DNA of 64,000 nucleotides from Pseudopyrenochaeta lycopersici. Its lineage: Eukaryota; Ascomycota; Dothideomycetes; Pleosporales; Pseudopyrenochaetaceae. Made by a program: the position numbers and the translations under genes. Position 1 is the first letter of the stretch. Every line of letters begins with the position of its first letter. The notes under the pieces are model-generated. The model was not told where the DNA came from, made no database searches, and saw only the letters and a program-made list of their open reading frames with translations. Of the stretch, positions 56,226-64,000 are shown one piece after another. The DNA lies in assembly GCA_003313425.1 (NCBI GenBank), contig NHZP01000057.1, positions 124,001-188,000 of the forward strand, written 5' to 3'.

Positions 56226-56666
56226 ATCTGGGGCTCCGGGAGCGCCAGTGCAAATCCAGTGCCAAAAAGTGTCTTAGTAATCAGGTTGTTGGTGGAGCAG
56301 ATGGCGTCCAGCGTTCAAATTCTGGTCAAAGTATTAACTTAATACACAGTATAAATGTTATTATCCGAATCTCCAACGCCAGCGTCGGTTCCCCCGGCAT
56401 CGCGGGGGCGTATATAACTGAGATGCCTTTCCACACTACCGGTAGTGCAGCACTGCTGTCCCTCTACCCTTGAAATAGCTCTCATCTCTCTCATCTGCTT
56501 CCTCGTCTGCTTCTTAGGTTCGATCGTACTCAGGATCATGCTGATGTACTTCGACGTCCAGCTGCGCGAAAGGACAAGGGCGAATGAAGTTTGTATACAG
56601 CTATGTCTGGGAAAGAAGAGTAGCGGCTGTATTCAGCTTTCTTCAAGTAGGGCTATCGGCATCTGG

Positions 56667-57263
56667 TGTTATGGCAGCCGTACAGGCGCATCATTCAAAA
56701 AGCGGAATATCGTCACCTGCAGATGGTACAAAGCCCCGTGGCCGACGAACCGGTTGCGAAACGGCAGCGGAAGTACTACAATCCATTTCAAGCATATTGT
56801 GAGCGCACCCGACCGGTCTCCGGATGCAGTGTGGTGAAAGGGGAAGCTTCTTCGCCTGACCGCATCGATGAGGACATTGACGCTCGGATTATGGCCGTCG
56901 TCGTGGGAAGACTAGGACAGTAATTTTAGAAACCCAATGTCGTATTAGCATAAGCGCAAACGACGATATCCTCGTCTTTCACGAATGGCGATGGATTTCC
57001 TTACGGTTCAGCCGATGTCAGCAGAGTGTGAGTGGTTGTTTGCAGCGACAGGGCGTATGGTGACGCCTCTGCGAGGTCGGCTTGATGCTGATATTATAGG
57101 GATGTGCTAAGTGTTACGGTCGTGGCTACGGGCTGGGGTGATCGACGACCTGGACGTATTGCTTCTTCCTGTTGAGAAGAGTAGTAGTAACGAGGCAGAC
57201 GAGATATCATGGGTAGCCATGGGGTGTGAAGATAAGGCGACCGAAGAGCGAGGGTGGGCATAG
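56667..57263 (+). pseudogene. hAT-G transposase C-terminal remnant (another subfamily)
   Basis: A first piece at 56667-56923 (YYNPFQAY...RIMAVVVGRL) is followed, in another frame from about 56984, by the dimerisation block RMAMDFLTVQPMSAECEWLF and ATGRMVTPLRGRLDADII. A TAG then precedes VLRSWLRAGVIDDLD and the stop near 57263. The MSAECEwLF motif and GRMVTPLRGRL differ from the PERVFSGARRT type of the other copies, so this is a separate hAT lineage. Decayed. Confidence 0.75.
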
Positions 57264-57593
57264 CTCGGCTCGGACATCAACTTATTTCAACCAGAGTCCA
57301 TTCAACTCAATTTGACTCGCAATTTATCAACTCCACTGGAGAGCATTGTTGGTCAGGTCCACTCAACGCAACTGAGGCATTCAGTTGATTGAATTGAGTG
57401 GTTTGCATCCTTGTTCGTAATTGTAACGGGCTAGGCCTATATGTCCGAGGCTGCGCAATCGTGCACAGATATACGGCTCGTGCGGGTGGCTCGCGCTCGT
57501 GAACTTTATAACCTCGCGTGGCACTTAATCCTCCCCTTTTCTTCCCATCTTGGTTGTAGATAGCATCTGGACTAGATAGCTAGAATCCAGTTA
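57264..57593. other. hAT-G 3' flank
   Basis: Contains CAACTCAATT/AATTGAGT words mirrored over about 57300-57400 (ATTCAACTCAA ... TTGAATTGAGT), possibly the old terminal region of hAT-G. No gene. Confidence 0.45.
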
Positions 57594-58087
57594 CTAGAGA
57601 CCGCTCACAGTAATCGTCTTGTTAAAGGCCACTTGAAAGGCGGGGAGGAAGGCTTCTTTGCTGGTGTGGTTGATACGGTTGTGTGCCAAGACTGAGATCT
57701 CTTCTCCTTCCTGCTTCAACGGCGCGACGCAACCCACATTAAGCGTCTGCAGTAGGTGCGACGAGTGAGGATGCATACAGATAGTGATAATTTTCTCCTC
57801 CTTGCAGAGATTCCGGAAATCAACGACGCATGGCTCTCGTGGCCATCAACAATTAGCAACCGATGTGTCCCTACTGTACGCGGCTTTGTATGCTTGTTAA
57901 AGTGCTTTAACCACGCGATAGCGAGCTTGTTTGACATCTAGCCATTAGGGCTAACCTCGTAAACCTAGTCGCGGGGTAGATCGTCGTACCAGGAGGAGAT
58001 AAGGACCTTGCCAACGAAGATGATTAAGGGTGGAATTGCCTACCCTGCTGCGTTCGTAGCTCGTGCTATCGTAGACAAGGAGCCCTA
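57594..58087 (-). pseudogene. pogo-type transposase fragment, RIP-like
   Basis: Minus-strand reading gives IPPLIIFVGKVLISSWYDDLPRD, then MSNKLAIAWLKHF, LLIVDGHESHA and, after a frameshift near 57830, CMHPHSSHLLQTLNVG, the Asp-bearing blocks of a DDE core. TAG codons stand where the family has Trp in DLPRDW and SPNGW, and probably a third after AAG, as expected from G-to-A changes. Both ends of the gene are missing. It joins directly to the 3' end of the Mga2-like frame. Confidence 0.8.
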
Positions 58088-59890
58088 TTCCTCGAGGTCC
58101 CCGCCGCACATGTAAAATCCGGCGCGGGCCCTCTTCTTCGGGCCTGAGTCCCCCGGATGGCGATGCTGGTCGTGACTGATGACGAGATGAGTGTTTCGAT
58201 GCAAACATTTGAGGTATTGATTTGGCTGCGAATATTTCGCTTGTTGAAAGTTAAAACTGAAGGCCTGAGAGAAGGTGTCCAAGGGATGGGGACGATGAAG
58301 CGGATACCCCACCTGGCTTGGGAACTGATCTGTTGGACTAAGCATTGGCGTATTATAATAGTTCTGGTTACGCTGATGCATAGGGTAGTGACTCGTAGGT
58401 GCAGGCGCGGAGATTGCAGCACCAGAAAAGGCCAGTGAAGTCTGACGAGATATCTGAGGCGTGATAGTATGGTTGGTGATCGGATTGTACTGGCCATCCA
58501 TAGAGGTCATCGAACTCTGAAATTGCGGCATGACCGGAGTAGTAGGTTGTGAGTATGCACTGTAAATGGTCGGCCTATATTGATATAGGGGATTCCTGTA
58601 TTGCGATGGTAACGAATCCTGATGCATAGTGGGAATTGTGGTGGAGATCGTCAGAGGGGGTTGCAAAACGTCGGCCGGGGCTTCTTTGTTCTTGTGGTCG
58701 TCAGTGATCAGGATGATTTCTGAGGCATGTTGACTGAGCACGGTGTCGTTCCCGTCCATGAAGGTGAAGATGACCCTGTAGCCGACGGGCGACTTTTCCT
58801 CCTGGTGTCTGCAGTAGCATGCTATCCGCATCGGGAATTCCACCTTCTTTGCAGCTGAAGTGTACTGGCCGTCTGATTCCACGTCTTGCCACCTCTTGAA
58901 TTCTTTCTCGTTGACTATGATGACACGGTCGTCCTCATATTGAGTCCATTCGTTCTCGTCCTCGTTGCACTGCTTCTTGCGGTCATATCGCTTCCGCTCG
59001 CGCTCCTTGCAGCGTTCGCAGATGAGGATCGCGCCGCCTTTCTGTGGGTGAGCTGGATCGTCCTTGTCCATCTCGTTGATAGCAACTCCTCGTGGTCTCC
59101 TTGGGGTCTTTTCCTCGCCTCGGGCACGTCGCAGTGCACGGCCCATTCCTTCCTTCTTGTCCACCGCAGTGGCACAGACAAGAGCGAGACCCATGCGAAC
59201 TGCACCATCCCGTCTCTCGTTTGCTTGGATCTCGTCGTCACTCGCAAGCTGCTTGGGCTTGGAGAGGGTGTTACGAGGAAAGCGAGCCCATTTGAAGTGG
59301 TCTGGCAAGGGATCCAAAATGACGGTCATCTTGATCTGGGTCTCGGCGCGGGTTTTGGTCTTGTCTGGGAAAACAGAAACTGTGGGGGGCTCTATGGGCT
59401 GTGGGATATAAATGACGTCCGGGGTGGTAGAGCGCAGGTGAGAGTCGTCAGTCTGACATGCCATAGCTTCCTGGCACAACAAGTCGTTGTTCGTCTCGGG
59501 CGAGCTGGTTTGGCTTTGATCCCAAGTGAAGTCTCCTGGCGAGTTAGTGTTGCTGAAGATGAAGTCAGCGTTTAGTGATGGTGTATTGGATGCCTGTTGT
59601 GAATACGGAGTCTCGAGGAATGCGTCGAAGTCAGCAGGGTCGTCGTCCTTGGCACGAGAGGAGCTCTGCTTCTGCTGGAGATGTGACAGCCGGGTGAGGT
59701 CTATGGCCGAGTCTTGGTTCCTGTGTCGAAGCTCAGTCGAGGTGGAAAAGTCATAAGCACTGTCCAACGAGGCGTCTCCGTAGGTGTCGAATTCGGAAGC
59801 CAAGGGCGATTTGGAGAATGTGTCGGAAGTGGGGCCGTAACTCGAGTCGGCGGCGTTGGCAGACTGATTAGAGTTGTAGAAGGTGTCCAT
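58085..59890 (-). CDS. Mga2/Spt23-like transcription regulator, C-terminal half missing
   Basis: One exon of 601 residues from ATG at 59888-59890 (DTFYNSNQ). The first 180 residues are acidic and Ser/Thr-rich, like an activation region. The conserved Mga2/Spt23 N-terminal domain follows: MTVILDPLP (about 206), a Cys pair LICERCKERERKR, then EFPMRIACYCRHQEEKSPVGYRVIFTF and ITDDHKN. A Gln/Pro/Tyr-rich linker reaches GPKKRARAG, where full-length relatives go on to an IPT/TIG domain, ankyrin repeats and a C-terminal membrane helix. Here the frame runs into pogo debris and stops at TAG 58085-58087, so those parts are lost. In yeast the family senses membrane lipid order at the ER and is released to induce OLE1. 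This product would lack the membrane anchor. It could be a soluble relic or a dying second copy. Confidence 0.8.
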   Translation of the reverse strand: MDTFYNSNQSANAADSSYGPTSDTFSKSPLASEFDTYGDASLDSAYDFSTSTELRHRNQDSAIDLTRLSHLQQKQSSSRAKDDDPADFDAFLETPYSQQASNTPSLNADFIFSNTNSPGDFTWDQSQTSSPETNNDLLCQEAMACQTDDSHLRSTTPDVIYIPQPIEPPTVSVFPDKTKTRAETQIKMTVILDPLPDHFKWARFPRNTLSKPKQLASDDEIQANERRDGAVRMGLALVCATAVDKKEGMGRALRRARGEEKTPRRPRGVAINEMDKDDPAHPQKGGAILICERCKERERKRYDRKKQCNEDENEWTQYEDDRVIIVNEKEFKRWQDVESDGQYTSAAKKVEFPMRIACYCRHQEEKSPVGYRVIFTFMDGNDTVLSQHASEIILITDDHKNKEAPADVLQPPLTISTTIPTMHQDSLPSQYRNPLYQYRPTIYSAYSQPTTPVMPQFQSSMTSMDGQYNPITNHTITPQISRQTSLAFSGAAISAPAPTSHYPMHQRNQNYYNTPMLSPTDQFPSQVGYPLHRPHPLDTFSQAFSFNFQQAKYSQPNQYLKCLHRNTHLVISHDQHRHPGDSGPKKRARAGFYMCGGDLEE

Positions 59891-62800
59891 GATGATAGAT
59901 GGTGTGGAGAAGATATGTGGGCCACTCCAAAACGGGACAGACAATCAAGGTGAATAAATGGTGGGCAAGGAAAGAAAATCAGGCGAGGAAGTCACCAGAG
60001 AGTCGAAGGAAGCGACTGCCTAAGAATCTATAAAGATGCGTGCGCTACCAATGTCGCGGCGACGGGGCACAAGGTTCAAGGGCGACAGAACTGTGGAAAA
60101 GCTCGAGGAAAGGCGCGAGATTTCGATGGCTGCAGCAATAGCGAGGGAAGGCGCGGGGTGTAGAGGGAAAAAATGTGGACTGTGGAGGAGTGAATTGAGA
60201 CCGTACGGGCAAGCGCAGGCTTGGTATTTCTTTTGCAACGCAGAAGCCCCCATCGGTTCACCGCCCTCATGCAACGTCGATACGTCAAGGAGGGCCCGTG
60301 CTGACGGTGCATGAGCCTACAGTACGAACATCACCAGTGCCTTGTACAGGTACCTTCGACATCACTCGAGTATAGGAGCTCAGCTCAGACAGCCGCTGCC
60401 AGCATGAACCAGGCCTTGTACGAGGCACTCGCAGCCTTCCAATAGCGTGTCTTTCATTCGCAACGTGCACGCAGCCGTGCGGGAGATGTACATGATCATC
60501 GACGCCCTCTTGACGCACGAGCTGGGTCTGGCCAGCTAGCACATTCTGCCCTGACCCCTGTCGCTGCGCTTTATCGCACCATGAGGTGATCGAAACTGAC
60601 AGGCGCAGGCGGAAACAGTCGGCTTCCTGTTATGCAACAGCACCATTATACTTTCATCTAAAACGATGCACCGCATCCCAGGGACTGCAGCGTATCGCTG
60701 CGAATCATCCTGCACGTAGCCCAGCCGCGGCGTCGTGTGGAGCAGCTGGCGTGTGGCTTAAGTGAGCCTTCATAAATCTTGGAAGGGAAGTGATTTTCAC
60801 TGAGGGTTAACACCGAGCTCCTCGACCTCCGATATGGCTATTCGTATTGCTCCGGCTCTTACATAATGACAGCAGTAGAGATATTGTGCTAGAGAAGTGA
60901 GAGGACAGGGGATTGGGTGGGGAACAAACACTGAGAGTGAGAGGATTGTGTGTTAGAGGATAGTTGGAATCACAGAGCTTGGGAGACAATAGTTACAGCA
61001 AAATGCCCTCCGGGAGTGTCCTTTTGCTTCCTTAATGTCTTCTTCGACTTGATCTTGGACACAGCTATTGTGGGATTTCACGACCGAAACGAAATATAGA
61101 CCCGCGTTTGATGACTTTGAGTAACCTTGCAACCAGACGCACATGCAGCACGACAATGTCCCATTCCTCTTATTGGATTGTCAGCCCACTCGCGTCTCAC
61201 AAGTTTACGCAATGGAGCGAGCCGCTGTGCGGCAAGCTATAAACGTCGTAATCGATTTTGCGTCACCTATTTCTACCCTTTCAGTGGGCCCTGGGCTTCC
61301 ACATACTAAGCGTTGGCATCGTCTAAGTTTGGCGAGAAACATGTTGCTATGTTACAGGAAATTGTTTTATGTTAGGAAAGTCGGGCTGATTCCCACCATC
61401 AACTTTCACCCCTATCCGTCCCTAGGGCTACATATCCATAGTCGAAGAGCGCTCATTTCGACTAATCCGAGATATACCTCGTCATATCCCCTCCTTACAC
61501 TCTGAATGCAGGCGTACGAGTTCCATGCGCGGTATTGTCACTCGTAAACACATTTTGAGCATCATCTTCCGCAACAATCTCCCAGGATATCGCCGCTCAG
61601 CCAAGCTTCATTGTCAACATTCTTTCAAGCACTATCACCTTGTACGCCTCAGGCGTGGAAAGAACACAAGCATCATCCAAGGATGTCTTTAAGACCTTGG
61701 GGGCAGAATGTATTTCAACGGGGATGGGGTTCTTCATAACTTGCTTCATTCTAAATTGCATCACATAATTGACGACTGGCGCATAAAGACCGCAATGAAA
61801 CCGTAGGGAAAACCATTGCCATATATAAGGCCCATGGGATTCGTGAGGGGCCATCACATAGACAGCAACGCAAAGTTTTGCTGTCTACTGATCCGGTATT
61901 CCGTACGCTCGAATCCACAGGAAGAAAGGGAGGTTTTTCCTGAGGTATCACCAGTGAGCATGACATGCACAGAACGTACCAGTCCGAAAAACCACTGTGG
62001 TTCTGATGGAATCCTCTACAAACCCGTGAAGAGTTGAAATGAAAACACATTGAGGCATTTTTTCTAGCCGGGCTGGATTACAGCTATGTGAGGTTTGCCA
62101 AGAGCTGCAGGATTTTAGCTATCACGGCTTGACATATATTTGAGTCAAGACATGTGTTTCAGCTCCACCCAAAGTTTGTATTGATAACGGTGGGTGAACA
62201 AAAGCAAAAGGAAAGGAAACGCGCCTTAGCCTTTAGCCCAAGGTAGAGATCTCTTTGGCCTTCAACATCATTCCGATGGCTATATTTCGAACCTAAATAG
62301 TTGAATATGAATCATAGATTGGCGGCGTCTGATTTCGGAACCAGGGGAAGGACAGCGGCCGGCATTCAGAGTCGTTAACACCTGCTGTTCCTGACAGAGC
62401 AGATATCGATAATGCGATCTGAGCCGCCATTGAAACCTCTACATCGAGTCAGAGGCGCTCGCGCTGCTGTGTCTGGGTCTGAGGTGGCGGTGGGATCGGC
62501 GCTGACGGGGAAACGGGAAAGTACGAATGCATGCCGTTTCATGCTAGGGCAGATTATTGTTTTAATGTTCCAATGTGACAGTTTTTCGAGTTCTCCGAGG
62601 GGGTGTCTGGTGACGAAATCGAAATTCCAGGATCGAAGGTGGGTTTTGCTTAATCTCCCATTATTTGAAGCCATGTGGCGTCAAGCCACATGAATTATGG
62701 TTGCAATTGGCCCGTGCAGAAATCGGCCTCCCTCCGGTTGGCTAGCAGGCGCGGGAGATCCTTATATCCACTGGGGCTGAGATTGAACGATCAATGACAG

Positions 62801-64000
62801 TGGCGACTCTACGTATGGTTGAGGCTAGCCTGAGGTGTCCTAGCTGGCCTTTCGGCCCCAGCTCCCCGACTTTAAAGTTACCATCCCCACAGAAATGCCA
62901 CCAGTGCCATAGCAATTGACTACCTATGTGTCTGACTCTGAATATACACAGGGTCATTGCCAGAGGAGATGGAAATATCGAACGGGCAAACCATCAGCTG
63001 TGCCCTCGTTTCTTCTCTGGTGATTGGAGAAAATTTCGAATTTATGATCAGTATTCGATCCTAACTCAATCTAGTCACCCCTCCCTTGTCTCGGTGTTTG
63101 TCGAGAAGCTCAGGTCCAGCGAGGAACTCCCCAGTGCTTTTTCACTCTGGAAACGGATTGCGCATGTCCCATGTAGGACATGGGTACATAAAAACGGTTC
63201 GTGAGTATGCATGCTTCCCCGGATTAGTGGCTGACGCTTATGCCACAATTGTGTACCAGCGGCTCTCAACCTTGTTGAGCAGTGCGCACGTATTTTCCAT
63301 GCCGTTTGCATCCAAACAATAGAGCTGACTAGAAATCCAGCAGGCTGATGGTCCTATGAACACTCGGTATCGTGTAGCAGGAGACCCAATACACGAGCAC
63401 ACGCTGGAAGCAAGGAAATGCAACTATTCCACGAAGACAAGTGACATTAAGGCTCTCGTGCGCATCTCATGCTAAAACGTTGCCGTTGAAACCTTCGCTG
63501 CGCTTGAACAGTGTTAGCCCAACCGTCCCTCCCACCATCTCTTTGGCCCCACTTGGTTCTTGCGGCGATAAACTTTATTCGGGTAGATGATCGGACATGG
63601 GCCTTTCCTGGAGACCTATAATGACTGGCTCTCTTTGACGACATTACAGCATGCATGATGCTGGTGGGATGCATCACTATCGGTCATAATTGCACACCGC
63701 ACTCCCGCCCCCACCAAAAGTGAGCTCGTATGTTCTAGATGGACTGATTCGTACACTAGCTGTATACGCCACAGAGGAGCAGGTTGTCGAAATCCCCTTT
63801 TCCTGCAGACAATATCACTTCGCCAGACCCAAGCTCTGCTTTTAAGTAACGTTACAGTAAAATCAGCATTTCCGACCTTTACCAATTTCAACAAACCACT
63901 TTATAAAATTGCTCACGACTTAAGAATTTTGGAATCTATGCACTTGTTATTATTAATTACAAGCAATATGCGGTTGTTTAAGTTGCTGAGGGTCGAAAAT
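59891..64000. other. About 4.1 kb without supported genes
   Basis: The first few hundred bases are the likely promoter and leader of the Mga2-like gene. Further frames were examined: 61597-61857 minus (ends VIVLERMLTMKLG) and 62375-62668 minus (starts ASNNGRLSKTHLRSWNF) have some protein-like character but no family. Small palindromes occur at 62671-62692 (CATGTGGC...GCCACATG) and at 63163-63184 (GTCCCATG...CATGGG). Nothing else is seen. Confidence 0.45.

Noticed and set aside
61597..61857. 86-codon minus-strand frame that looks somewhat protein-like
   Set aside because: No recognisable family and the upstream sequence does not extend it in a consistent frame.

Overview
This window looks like a transposon-rich accessory or subtelomere-like stretch of a filamentous ascomycete (Pezizomycotina) genome. 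The evidence is short GT-AG introns of 46-81 bp, a HET-domain protein, two fungal PD-(D/E)XK nuclease-like proteins, a CYP65-like P450, an Mga2/Spt23-type regulator, an OrsD-domain gene, and a typical fungal transposon load (hAT, Mutator-like, pogo/Fot1, piggyBac, Copia, LINE). The genus cannot be fixed from sequence alone. No rRNA, convincing tRNA or CRISPR was seen.

Layout. 1-8.6 kb is a nest of hAT elements: an open copy running off the left edge, an older unrelated hAT remnant, and a RIP-like decayed full-length copy. These abut a Mutator-like transposase that has lost only its first few residues. 8.6-13 kb is a divergent pair of a HET gene and a PD-(D/E)XK-like gene sharing a 231-bp promoter. 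13-20 kb holds an OrsD gene split by a hAT MITE with a perfect 8-bp target duplication and cut at its 3' end beside a decayed hAT, which itself carries a second MITE of the same type. 20-27 kb is a Copia fragment cut by a pogo/Fot1 element with TA duplication, then an abutting TA-flanked MITE and a piggyBac element with an intact gene and 51-bp terminal repeats. 28.4-30 kb is an apparently intact P450. 31-35 kb has a PIF/Harbinger-type MITE and a hAT copy spoiled mainly by one stop codon. 36-40 kb has two LINE fragments flanking a three-exon RNase H gene. 40-46.6 kb is gene-poor. 46.6-48.2 kb is an O-methyltransferase pseudogene. 48.5-52.6 kb is an apparently intact hAT joined to a broken pogo element. 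53.3-54.9 kb is a second PD-(D/E)XK-like gene. 55-58 kb holds three more transposase remnants. 58.1-59.9 kb is the N-terminal half of an Mga2/Spt23 regulator fused at its 3' end to pogo debris. 60-64 kb shows no gene that can be supported.

How it fits together. The non-mobile genes (HET, both nuclease-like proteins, P450, methyltransferase, RNase H, Mga2-like) are islands between mobile elements, and several are visibly cut by them. At least two transposase genes (hAT-E and piggyBac) look intact, so some transposition may be recent. Other copies carry C:G to T:A changes and TGG-to-stop changes typical of repeat-induced point mutation. The most unusual items are the HET/nuclease divergent pair, the MITE-split OrsD gene, the RNase H gene inside LINE debris, and the truncated membrane-less Mga2-like regulator.
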